NCBI GenBank assembly: GCA_022414725.1
Contig: CM039463.1
Location: forward strand, 38,975,369 to 39,039,368
Length of the DNA stretch: 64,000 bases
Reading direction: 5' to 3'
From: Microglena sp. YARC
Lineage: Eukaryota; Chlorophyta; Chlorophyceae; Chlamydomonadales; Chlamydomonadaceae
Part shown: positions 54,245 through 62,957 of the stretch, piece after piece
Layout: every line of letters starts with the position of its first letter
How positions within the stretch are numbered: position 1 is the first letter of the stretch
The notes under the pieces: generated by a model
What the model saw: the letters and a program-made list of their open reading frames with translations, nothing else
Told to the model about the DNA's origin: nothing
The model's database searches: none
Made by a program: the position numbers and the translations under genes

Positions 54245-54684
54245 ATTTTCCATGTATTGTTGCTTACATTGCATGTCTGCGAGCCCATATTGCAATTGGG
54301 AAATGATGGGATTGGGAGCAGTGTCTACTTTGAGGGCAGGGCGGGATAGTCCTAGGGGCAGAGATAGTCCTAGGGGCAGAGATAGCCCTAGGTTTGTTGG
54401 GTTTCCTGGGGGTGTGGATTTTGGGTTTCCTAGGGGTGTGGATGTTGGGTGTCCTAGGGCCAGTGATCATTTTACCACTAGTGCTACTGCTGGGGATCAT
54501 CCTACTGTCGGGCAGACGGGTTGAAGATGGCTCCTTCAAGGTCTCCTGCAAGATCTCCTTCAAGGTCTCCTTCAAGATCTCCTTCAAGGTCTCCTTCAAG
54601 GTCATGATGTTCACACACACGTCTCGAAGGAGAGGATAGACGACGGGTAAAGTGAAGTCCAGCGAGAGCGTCCGCAAACGACAA
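54245..54684 (-). pseudogene. HpLTR-2 low-complexity protein region
   Basis: The frame 54264-54677 encodes KETLKEILKETLKEILQETL from 15-bp repeats (54525-54604), then repeats of HTPRKPKIHTPRKPNKPRA and ISAPRTI. The (ETLKE/ILK) stretch would be a charged helix. It lies in the first third of the element, where gag would be, but no capsid or knuckle motif is visible. Confidence 0.5.
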
Positions 54685-55459
54685 TCAGATCCCCCCCATT
54701 CCGGCTGTGCGCGGGTAGGGCTGCCGGAATGCCAAGGAGAAATTTGCAGAGTTGCAAAGGCAAGAGGGCGGGGGGGGGGGGGGGGGGGTAGGAAGAGAGT
54801 GTGGAGGGGCAGGAGTAGGAGGGGGAGGGGTGGAGGGAGGAGGCTGAAGGATGAGGGAGAGGAGGTGGAGGAGGGTGGAGGTCAGGGAGGGAGTCTGGGG
54901 CTTGTGAAGCTTGTCAGTTCTTCAGTCTTGGTCGTGTGTTCGGAGGCAAGGGGAGGTGATGTTGACAGCGAAGGGGGGGATCCGAATGGATCCGATTTGT
55001 GAAATGGCGTTGGTAGTAGCAGGGGGGGTAAGGGGTGACGGATTCAGTGAGCGGGAGGGGGAGGGGGGTTAGGTTGGGGGTGGGTGGCTTGCGATGGCGT
55101 GCAGGGCTGAATATCTCCTCGGCACAAACAATCTCAATCTCAATCTCAAAGAATTGGTAACGCTGTGTATGATCTAATGAGTTAGCAACTCACGTCAAAG
55201 ATCTACTCAGACTCCTGGACTGCGTCTACTTGTCTTCTTGGACGGATTGTAGAGACAACGGGAGAGTTGTGTGGGCAGTAGGCGAGGCAGCGCAGGTTAG
55301 ATTCTTCACGTGAACACGTAGGCAATCCAGGGCCAAAAGCAGTACTCAAGCCGTCGAGCTAGTCTGAGGGAAAACTATCACCTTGTGCAGGGCAGAAGAT
55401 CGTCCTTGGCACAGGCGCAGTGGCGTTGCTTTGGTTAGCGTTCAGGGACCATGACCTTT
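54685..55459 (-). other. HpLTR-2 leader
   Basis: This non-coding region is G-rich on the plus strand, with a 19-base G run at 54770-54788. It includes (CAATCT)n near 55125-55145. It corresponds to the C-rich leaders of the other HpLTR elements. Confidence 0.55.
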
Positions 55460-55669
55460 TGTTGGTTACACAGTGAAGACTGAAGTAGAAGAAGGAGGCA
55501 CGCGACGAGTGCGCTCATATCGAAGACGGGAGTCTGCAGGAAGATCCTGCAGACCCGTGTAGGCCACAGCTAGCCTGTGGCCTAGTGGCAGGCAACTCGG
55601 GACCTGGAGAGACCAGGCACCGGTATGCATTATGCTGACTCAGTGTCCGACGTATATCGGACAATAACA
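55460..55669 (-). repeat. HpLTR-2 5' LTR
   Basis: This copy pairs with 51293-51502. It includes the CCAGG-centred hairpin CGGGACCTGG...CCAGGCACCGG (near 55600-55623) in its best-preserved form. Confidence 0.85.
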
Positions 55670-55678
55670 GGGGGGGGT

Positions 55679-55922
55679 TAGCTTTCCGGAGCGTTATGTC
55701 GTAAGCACTGACACAGGGAAGGGACTAGGGCGTATGCTTACAATCGTGATAGCATGTCAGGCGACATGGCAGGTATAAGAAGAGAAAGGCGACAGTACCT
55801 CAGGGTACTGCCGCCGGTAGGTGCTGGCCCTATCGGGCAGAGGCACTACAATGGAAGCTTCCAGGCAGAGGGCCTGGCGCACTAAGACACTCTAGCTGGA
55901 CCGGGAGAACCGGTCTATAACA
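55679..55922 (-). repeat. HpLTR-3 LTR
   Basis: The minus strand starts TGTTATAGACCGG at 55922, preceded by a polypurine tract (TATTGGGGGGAA). Inverted repeats are GACCGGGAGAACCGGTC (55899-55915), CCAGGCAGAGGGCCTGG (55861-55877), GACAGTACCTCAGGGTACTG (55791-55810) and GCATGTCAGGCGACATGGC (55752-55770). The inner boundary is unclear because the LTR runs into a G tract at HpLTR-2. It may be the 3' LTR of HpLTR-3 or the 5' LTR of Copia2. Confidence 0.7.
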
Positions 55923-55929
55923 TTCCCCC

Positions 55930-56794
55930 CAATATCTGTGTGTGGCCAAGGAGTATGCACTAACAAGGGCAGCTTGCAGGCAGATGGTCCATTTGAGTTG
56001 GTCTTTGATGTGGGGGGAGCAGGTGTCATACTGGTGTACTAGTGTGGCTAGGCTGCTAGTGTGGAGGTGAAGGGGTGAAATGATAGTGTCTGGGTGTTTA
56101 GGCATGTCTGATGTGGACCAGATGCTATTGGGAAGTGATCTGAGGTGTGTGTACTGGTAAAAAATGCTGTGATGAGCTCGAGTTGGTACATGGGTACTCT
56201 GAACATGTTGACCAGGAGCTGTGGTGGTACTGTTGTGGGTTGGCAGATCTTTTCCAGAATGGTCATGAGTTCACCTTGGGGATAGTGTCCTGGGTGGGTT
56301 CCTACAAGGCAATTGAAGCTGACCCTACATGTAGTGCTGTTGTTTGGGGCATCATCAGATTCATAGTCACATGATAATGGGGATGGGGGTGGGGAGAAAT
56401 TTGTGATACCAACAGGTTTGAATATGTTTGGTGGGTGGCTTCTGATTTGGGGTGGTGTGGGGGGTTGTTGTGCCTGCAGGATCTGGGGTTGTGGTTGGTT
56501 TGCAACGTTGGTCTGGAGGGCAACTGTGACACTGTGGTACATGTGGGTCAGGGTTGCATGCATTTTGGTCAGGTGGCCCAGGACTTTGTGAGCGTCTGAA
56601 TTGCGTTTCTTGGTTGCTGACCTAGTGTTTTTGGTAGGCACAGTAGGTGGGGTAGCTAGGAAGGTTGGGAATGGGGGTGAATCCAGCTGCTTTACAGCAT
56701 TCTGCCCATGTGGAGGGCAGGTCTTGGACTGTTGGCCAGTATAAGGGTTCATCTGGAAATCCTGGGGGTGTGTGCAGGGGTTGTTTAGACACAT
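55930..56794 (-). pseudogene. HpLTR-3 C-terminal protein, shared with HpLTR-1
   Basis: The frame 56048-56794 includes KVLGHLTKMHATLTHMYHSV and VGTHPGHYPQGELMTILEKI. A frameshift near 56060 leads to the frame with LVHQYDTCSPHIKDQLKWTI and CLQAALVSAYSLATH. The last part matches HpLTR-1 (LQWAICLQAAMVNAHAHT) at the same position, just before the 3' end of the element. Function is unknown. Confidence 0.62.
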
Positions 56795-56929
56795 TGGGTG
56801 TGGCAGGGGGTGTGAGTTGACCTAGGAAGCCTTGAATGACATCTGCGAGGTCTGCTGCATTGGATGCATGTGGGTCAGGGATTGGGGTTTGGATCTTGGG
56901 GGGGGGGGTCTAAATGCAAGGTTAGTTTT

Positions 56930-57505
56930 GGCACTAGGGCATTGGAGGGAGTTATGGCCATAGCCTCCACAGTTCCAGCATGTCATGAGATCTGAGGGGA
57001 TTCTGTCTTGTGGGGATTCTTTCCTATGATTGGTATGATGGGGAGGTGCTGGAGGATTGGGGGCAGGGGGAGGTGCAGGAGGAGGAGGTGGGGCTGGAGA
57101 AGGGGGAGGTGGGGCAGGGGGAGGAGGAGGTGCAGGTGGAGGCGGGGAAGGGGGAGAGGTAGAGAAGCGTTGTCTCCACTTGGACTAGCCTGCTGGCCCC
57201 AGGTGATGAACCATGGTGTAGGGCTCAAAGTACCATGGGTGATCAGGGAGGTCGTTGTCTGGATGATCAGAAGGAGAAGGCTGGTACAGACTGGTGGTGT
57301 ACAGTCCACTTGCTGATGATACGTGGCATTCCATGCCAGTAGTGTAGCAGATCAGGCCGTCTCCATGCCGGTAAGGTAGCTCAATCTGTGCAGTACAACA
57401 GTTAGTATGAATGTGTATGTCTTCGTCATAAGCCATGACTGCAGGAGCACTGATGAGGTTGAAGGAGTTGGGCACGGGCACAAGAAGGACATTGAGCAGT
57501 GTCAC
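56930..57505 (-). pseudogene. HpLTR-3 pre-integrase-like stretch and fifth zinc knuckle
   Basis: The minus strand encodes TLLNVLLVPVPNSFNLISAP, which resembles the NVL-x-V-P...N-L-I-S block of copia pol. After a frameshift a Pro/Leu-rich low-complexity region follows, then C-WN-C-GGYG-H-NSLQ-C near 56937-56980, a perfect C-x2-C-x4-H-x4-C knuckle at an unusual place downstream of the protease region. Confidence 0.65.
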
Positions 57506-57511
57506 TACTAG

Positions 57512-58924
57512 TCATATACCCTGAAGTAGTACAGCTGTGCCAGTGTAGCAGAAGAAAACTGGTGTAGAGGAGTTCGGGGGAAAGACTGACACTGGTGGGT
57601 TGAGAGGTGTTATCCTGATAAGACAATCAGCATTTGAAGTCATTTGCAAGGTAGAGTCTGTGGCGAGACACCAGTGGCCGTGGAAGCAAATAGATAAATC
57701 ACTGGGGGAGGTTTCATGAGTGGGGGGGAACTGTCCTAGCTCAGAGTCAGTGGTATCAGGGTTCTCACCGGTTTTGGGCTCGTTGCCATCTCCAGAGTCA
57801 TCTCCAGAGTCTTGGGGTGGGGACTCCAGTTGAGTAGCAGTGGCCTGGCAGGGGGTTGGACATCTTGATTCATGATGGCCATAGCCTCCACAGTCTGCAC
57901 AGGTCCTGCTGGTAGGTTGGACCCTGGTGGCCGAGAAGAATTGCTTCCCATAGTGCCCTTTGCCATTACAGTTGATGCAGACCTCTGTAAGCTTGTTGGG
58001 GTGAATGCTGAGAGATGGGCTGCTAGGTCTCTGACAACTGGTGCACTGTCCCTCATGATGTAGGAGTCCCCCACAGTTATCACAGTTGTGAATAGTTGAT
58101 GCAAAGGGGGAAGTGTTTGGGCATAAAGAGGCAGTGTGCCCAAACCCTGTACATATGAGGCACTGGGAAGATGCAGGTGGCCACATACCTTCTAGCCTGT
58201 TTGGTGGTTTGGTTTCAGGGGTCACTGGTTGGGATACTTCAAAGTTGAGTCCCCATGCGCTGAGTATAGGGATGGCTCCACGTAGCAGGTCCGCGGCAGC
58301 TGCTGCATCCTCGAAAGCTCGGAGATCTGATGGCTCCCCGTCCGAGGTTGGAGTAGGTGGAGCTGTAGAGTCGCCGTCGTCAGACGGGGATGAAGGGGGC
58401 TGATGAACAGGGGTAGAGGGAGGAAAAGCAGCATCCTGGGTGGAAGCTGGATAGTAGTAGGATGCGTGGGGAGGTATTAGAGTTGTGTAGGAGTCGTAAA
58501 AGGGGTTTACGCATTTGAAGAAGTGGGGCGATAAGGTGAAACCTTGGCCCCAGTTTAGTATAATGTAGCGCAGAGATTTAGCCGCGTTATTGGTGTACGT
58601 GTCTAGCTTTGCAGCAAGGGTGGAAGTGCAGTTTCGCAGAATATGGTCCATAGCCAGATAGTTGGATACGGGTGTTATTCTGCTGTCTCTAGGGTAGTGG
58701 TAACCATTGGAGGGTTCATCAATGGGGTCATAGTCTAGATCTCCATCAACGACTGAGAAGACAGAGGACTTTTCGAGCAGCGGGGCCACAAGTTCTGTAT
58801 ACCAGGTTGCGAAGATATCGTTACCACCCTTACCATCGTATGGAGTATTCCTTCGTCCTAGCATCGTGATGTCCTGAGTGGAACTGGGGTTGGGAATCGC
58901 GATGGGATGAGACGAAGTGGGCAA
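57512..58924 (-). CDS. gag: HpLTR-3 gag with four zinc knuckles and degenerate protease
   Basis: This intact frame of 470 codons starts at 58924 (MPTSSHPIAIPNPSS); MLGRRNTPYDGKGGNDIFAT at 58863 is an alternative start closer to the usual gag opening. The N-terminal half is capsid-like (YLAMDHILRNCTSTLAAKLD). Knuckles are C-LI-C-TGFG-H-TASL-C, C-DN-C-GGLL-H-HEGQ-C, C-IN-C-NGKG-H-YGKQ-F (last Cys lost) and C-AD-C-GGYG-H-HESR-C. Then come LGQFPPTHETSPSDLS and a protease-like WCLATDSTLQMTSNADCLIR in which the active-site D-S/T-G reads D-S-T. Fusing gag to a dead protease in one open frame is unusual. Confidence 0.78.
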   Translation of the reverse strand: MPTSSHPIAIPNPSSTQDITMLGRRNTPYDGKGGNDIFATWYTELVAPLLEKSSVFSVVDGDLDYDPIDEPSNGYHYPRDSRITPVSNYLAMDHILRNCTSTLAAKLDTYTNNAAKSLRYIILNWGQGFTLSPHFFKCVNPFYDSYTTLIPPHASYYYPASTQDAAFPPSTPVHQPPSSPSDDGDSTAPPTPTSDGEPSDLRAFEDAAAAADLLRGAIPILSAWGLNFEVSQPVTPETKPPNRLEGMWPPASSQCLICTGFGHTASLCPNTSPFASTIHNCDNCGGLLHHEGQCTSCQRPSSPSLSIHPNKLTEVCINCNGKGHYGKQFFSATRVQPTSRTCADCGGYGHHESRCPTPCQATATQLESPPQDSGDDSGDGNEPKTGENPDTTDSELGQFPPTHETSPSDLSICFHGHWCLATDSTLQMTSNADCLIRITPLNPPVSVFPPNSSTPVFFCYTGTAVLLQGI

Positions 58925-58998
58925 GAGGAAGGGAAAATATTGTGGTTAGGAGGAAATGGAGATCTTCTACAGGAAGTAGATGACGGGAATTTGAGGAG

Positions 58999-59042
58999 GG
59001 GGGGGGGGGTCCGGGTGGGGGGAGGGGGGGGGGGGGGGGGGG
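58999..59042. repeat. Interrupted poly-G tract
   Basis: Three runs of 10 to 24 G are separated by short TCCGGGT- and A-containing spacers. They form the leader of HpLTR-3 and abut the TIR of the next segment. Other long G runs lie at 51254-51291, 54770-54788, 60970-60992 and 61020-61037. Confidence 0.85.
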
Positions 59043-59480
59043 GTCGGTAAGTTTTGCTGTACTGAACCATTCTTGTTTCAAGAGGAAAACCTCTTGATTC
59101 ACCCCTCTTAAGTAATTCGGGCGCCAAGAGGCAATTTGCTTGAAAAATGCCCTCTTGAATCCCTCTTATTTAAGAGGTTAATCAAGAGGTGTCTTGTACG
59201 TCTATTGATTCAAGGTCACTTGTTGAATTCTTGTTTCAGTGTAGAATCAACAGGTTGCCTTGTATTTGTCTTGAATCAAGATTACTTGCTGCTCTTAAAT
59301 AATTCGAGCGCCAAGAGGCATTTTGCTTGAAAGCAGCTTGCTTGAACCGTTCTTATTTAAGTGGGGAACCAAGAGGGTGACTTTTGTGTCCATTGATTTA
59401 GGATGACTTGCTCTAGGGGGGGACGTATAGGGTTTGGAAGGCAGTTTTATTTTTACATTTAACTAACCAGTAGCAAAGTG

Positions 59481-59597
59481 ATGTCGCGGACTCAGCAGCC
59501 AAATAAACGCAAACCCATCCAAACCCAACTTCCTAATAACCAAACCCAACTTCAACCTAAACCTCCTAAGAAGACAAAACTGATGAGCTCTGACTAG
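59481..59597 (+). CDS. Short basic reading frame with nuclear-signal-like motifs
   Basis: The 38-codon frame MSRTQQPNKRKPIQTQLPNN continues to PKPPKKTKLMSSD. It is rich in Gln, Pro and Lys, with NKRKP and PKKTK as possible nuclear localisation signals. It could be the first exon of a transposase, but no downstream exon is recognised. Confidence 0.25.
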   Translation: MSRTQQPNKRKPIQTQLPNNQTQLQPKPPKKTKLMSSD

Positions 59598-59954
59598 CTA
59601 TCTAGTATGTCTTCTGCCCCTGCCCCCCCCCCTGCCACCCCGACTGGCTAGTCTAGCCAAGCTACTATTATATTATGAGTGACCAGCAGCAGTGTCCAGC
59701 AGCAAGACCAGTGTCCTCATAAGGCTTCTTGATCTTGTTCGTCTACTCATCCCTGCATGCTGATGACTTGCTCCTTCTCCACCATGTCGCAATATGCGGA
59801 AGTCACTGCCTGCTGGAACTGCAGCAGCATGAAAGGAAGGAGGTGGAGTTAGAAGATTATTAGTTGCTTGACCAAGCACAAGCCAGTTGGACAATCAACG
59901 AATCAGCAATCAAGAAAGCGAGCAAGCATTCACGTGGTAGCAATTACGATGATG

Positions 59955-60413
59955 AGACAGATAGATGGTGCAGCATATAAGACACATGGTGCAGCATACA
60001 AGACAGATTGTGCAGCATACAAGACATATGGTGCAACGTGCAAGACAAATGGTGCAGCGTACAAGACACATGGTGCAGCGTACAAGACAGATGGTGCAGC
60101 ATACATGACACATGGTGCAGCATACAAGACAGATGGTGCAGCATACAAGACAGATGGTGCAGCATACAAGACATACGGTGCAGCGTACAAGACAGATGGT
60201 GCAGCATATAAGACACATGGTGCAGCATACAAGACAGATGGTGCAGCATACGAGACACATGGTGCAGCAAGGCAAATCATGCTGCATACAAGCCAAATGG
60301 TGCAGCATACACGACATATGGTGCAGCGTACAAGACAGATGGTTCAACCTACAAGACAAATGGTGCAGCGTACATGACATATGGTACAGCATACAAGACA
60401 GATGGTTCAGATC
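59955..60413 (+). repeat. 18-bp tandem repeat array
   Basis: About 25 copies of GTGCAGCATACAAGACAGAT-like units have an 18-bp period. Because 18 is divisible by three, several frames stay open, giving repeated AAYKTDG or VQHTRQM peptides. These are products of the repeat, not evidence of a gene. Confidence 0.9.
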
Positions 60414-60900
60414 TACTCACATGTGTTGGTTATATAACAACATATTGCCACTGTGTAGCCTAGTCAGGGGAAACTGCAGGCATTTGTCAATCATGGAGGT
60501 ACATAGGCATGCATGCAGGTGTGAAGCAGGCAGGCAGCAAGGAGGTGGACCAGGTTGCAGCAAACGAGCAAGCGGCTGAGCCGCAGGTTCGGCGTCTGAG
60601 TCATGGATGGAAACGATTGCAAGGAAATCATGCAAGAAAGGACCAGCAGCGATTCAAACCTTCGACTTTCAAACCTGCGCAACTACCTGCGGCATTCGAA
60701 TCCTCCCTCTTCATCCGCAACACTCGATTGCAACACGCAATCGGCTTGCCTGAAAGCATGACATTCGCCTAAGTAAAGCTGTGTACTAATCGACGAATTG
60801 AATATGGTCCAGCAGGTAGCATGGTTGAAGACAGCGGCTCTATGCAGGAGTAAAGCAGTAGTGGTTTGGTTCAGTGATGCGAAGCATTGTTAAGAAGGCG
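60414..60900. other. Unannotated stretch
   Basis: There are only short frames with no recognisable motif. CGAATCAGCAATC-like words and a GC-balanced composition are all I see. Confidence 0.4.
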
Positions 60901-61440
60901 GACGGACAAACGGACAGACGGACGGACGGACGGATGGATGGAGGGAGGGAGGGAGGGAGTTGTGTTTGCGGGGGGGGGGGGGGGGGGGGGGGCATGGATG
61001 GATGGATGGATGGATGGATGGGGGGGGGGGGGGGGGGCTATGTGTGGGTGTGGGTGGAGGGAGGGAGGGGTTGTGGGGTTTAGGTTCAGGGTTTGAATGG
61101 ATGGATGGATGGATGGATGGATGATGGATGGATGGATGGATGGATGGATGGATGGATGGATGGATGGATGGATGGATGGATGGATGGATGGATGGATGGA
61201 TGGATGGATGGATGGATGGATGGATGGATGGATGAATGGATGGATTGATGGATGGATGGTTAACTACATACGTACCTACCTACCTACATACCTGCCTGCC
61301 TATCTACATAACTAACTACCTGCTTCCCTGTATCCTATGTACCAACTACAACCTACCATCCTACATGCCTACTTGCTTGTCTACCGGCCGGCCAGCCTGC
61401 CTACATCACCTACCTGCCTACTACTAAAAAACATACCTAC
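60901..61440. repeat. Microsatellites: (GGAC/GGAT)n, poly-G and (GGAT)n, then (CTAC)n
   Basis: GGAC/GGAT and GGGA repeats at 60900-60958 lead into G runs, then (GGAT)n at 60993-61020 and 61097-61259. A CTAC-rich tract then occupies 61265-61440. The (MDGW)n peptides in this region are repeat artefacts. Confidence 0.92.
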
Positions 61441-61465
61441 CCACCTAATTACCCGCAAATCACAT

Positions 61466-62281
61466 GATCTAGTAAGAAATAAGTTTTAAGGCATTATAGG
61501 CCTTTAAGTGATAAGTTTTAAGGCATTATAGGCCTTTTGGTGATTTCATTTGGATTACACAAATAAGTTTTCAGGCATTATAGGCCTTTAAGTGATAAGT
61601 TTTAAGGCATTATAGGCTTTTTGGTGATTTCATTTGGATTACACAAATAATTTTTAAGGCATTATAGGCCTTTAAGTGATAAGTTTTAAGGCATTATAGG
61701 CCTTTTGGTGATTTCATTTGGATTACACAAATAAGTTTTCAGGCATTTTAGGCCTTTAAGTGATAAGTTTTAAGGCATTATAGGCCTTTTGGTGATTTCA
61801 TTTGGAGTACACAAATAAGTTTTAAGGCATTTTAGGCCTTTAAGTGATAAGTTTTAAGGCATTATAGGCCTTTTGGTGATTTCATTTGGAGTACACAAAT
61901 AAGTTTTAAGGCATTTTAGGCCTTTAAGTGATAAGTTTTAAGGCATTATAGGCCTTTTGGTGATTTCATTTGGAGTACACAAATAAGTTTTAAGGCATTT
62001 TAGGCCTTTAAGTGATAAGTTTTAAGGCATTATAGGCCTTTTGGTGATTTCATTTGGATTACACAAATAAGTTTTCAGGCATTTTAGGCCTTTAAGTGAT
62101 AAGTTTTAAGGCATTATAGGCCTTTTGGTGATTTCATTTGGAGTACACAAATAAGTTTTAAGGCATTTTAGGCCTTTAAGTGATAAGTTTTGAGAATTTT
62201 AGGCCTTTAAGTGATTTTGTGTCGGATCACAGGATCAAGTTGCAAATAAGTTTTAAGGCATTTTAGGCCTTTTCGTGATTT
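61466..62281. repeat. 84-bp minisatellite
   Basis: About nine copies have period 84 bp. Each unit contains two related halves, AAGTTTTAAGGCATTATAGG and a CCTTTTGGTGATTTCATTTG-containing half. Copies differ by single bases (GGATTACAC versus GGAGTACAC), with the GGAGTACAC variant mostly in adjacent units, as expected from local amplification. Confidence 0.92.
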
Positions 62282-62289
62282 CATTTGGA

Positions 62290-62714
62290 TTACATACTAA
62301 ACCCTACAAACCTACTCACCAACCTACCTACCAGCCAGCCGGCCTACCAACCTACCTAGTAGTAACAACCTACCTACCTACCTACCTAGTACCTCCCTAC
62401 CTACCTACTTACCTAAATACCCACCCACTTAACTATTACATACCTAGGTGCATACCCCACCATACATAACTACCTACATACTAAACCCTACAAACCTACT
62501 CACCAACCTACCTACCAACCAGCAGGCCTACAAACCTACCTAGTACCCACCTACCTACCTTCTTACCTAAATACCCACCCACTTACCTAACTTCCTATCT
62601 GACTACTAACACACATACAACCTATCAACCTAACTACCTACTTTCCCACCCACCCACCTATCTAACTTTCTACCAGACTACTAACACACCAACCTACCAA
62701 CCTACTTACAAAAC
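62290..62714. repeat. (CCTA)n-rich region with a duplicated block
   Basis: Imperfect CCTACCTA repeats are present. A block starting CATACTAAACCCTACAAACC occurs at 62294 and again near 62477, so the tract includes a roughly 185-bp duplication. Confidence 0.85.
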
Positions 62715-62715
62715 C

Positions 62716-62957
62716 CACCTTTTGCGTTGCGATACGTAATCGTGGCCCCTGCTTGCAACTTCTGAAAGACCAAGTGCTTGCTCTCCTCAAGGCAGTTACC
62801 TTGCACAGCATCCTTGCCCAACACACAGAAGACAAGCTGCTTATGCACGTGATTTAGCATCACGGTGTCCGGGTTGTACACAAGGGTGTCCCCCATCTGC
62901 ATGTCATGCTTCCAAAAGCGAGCTGTTGCATGACCTGATGAGCGAGGTTCAGCCATC
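62716..62957 (-). pseudogene. Candidate exon of an unknown gene
   Basis: The minus strand has a plausible acceptor (TTTATTTGTTGCACAG|G) followed by MAEPRSSGHATARFWKHDMQ. It continues open to ITYRNAKGG with a donor-like GTAAGT just beyond. The protein of about 80 residues (GDTLVYNPDTVMLNHVHKQL) is not recognised. It could be part of a transposase or a captured host exon. Confidence 0.35.

Larger units (their letters stand above)
51293..55669 (-). mobile_element. HpLTR-2, RT-less LTR retrotransposon
   Basis: Two 210-bp LTRs (51293-51502, 55460-55669) share the layout of the HpLTR-1 LTRs (TGTTATTG, hairpin, then a conserved block ending CGGCATAATGCA). The polypurine tract CAAGTTGGGGGGGA is at 51503. 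A primer-like GGTCATGGTCCC follows the 5' LTR near 55456. Flanks are GGGGT and GGGGG in a G run, a weak duplication. The 3.9-kb interior has no integrase or reverse transcriptase motif in any frame. The LTRs differ at about seven positions. Confidence 0.83.
55679..59042 (-). mobile_element. HpLTR-3, RT-less LTR element
   Basis: Minus-strand order is leader (G/C-run rich), gag with several zinc knuckles, degenerate protease, pre-integrase-like stretch, Pro-rich region with another knuckle, and a C-terminal region shared with HpLTR-1. Then come the polypurine tract and LTR. There is no integrase, reverse transcriptase or RNase H. The 5' LTR is not seen; the leader runs into a poly-G tract at 58999-59043. 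Part of a second copy starts at 63875. Confidence 0.75.

Noticed and set aside
59910..60392. Long open frames rich in Met-Leu-His or Ala-Pro on both strands
   Set aside because: They arise because an 18-bp repeat stays in frame; composition follows the repeat in every frame.
59955..60413. Regular short repeats resembling a CRISPR array
   Set aside because: The 18-bp units are contiguous with no unique spacers, and the context is eukaryotic transposon DNA. It is a tandem repeat.
61097..61315. Protein of Met-Asp-Gly-Trp repeats
   Set aside because: This is translation of a GGAT microsatellite.
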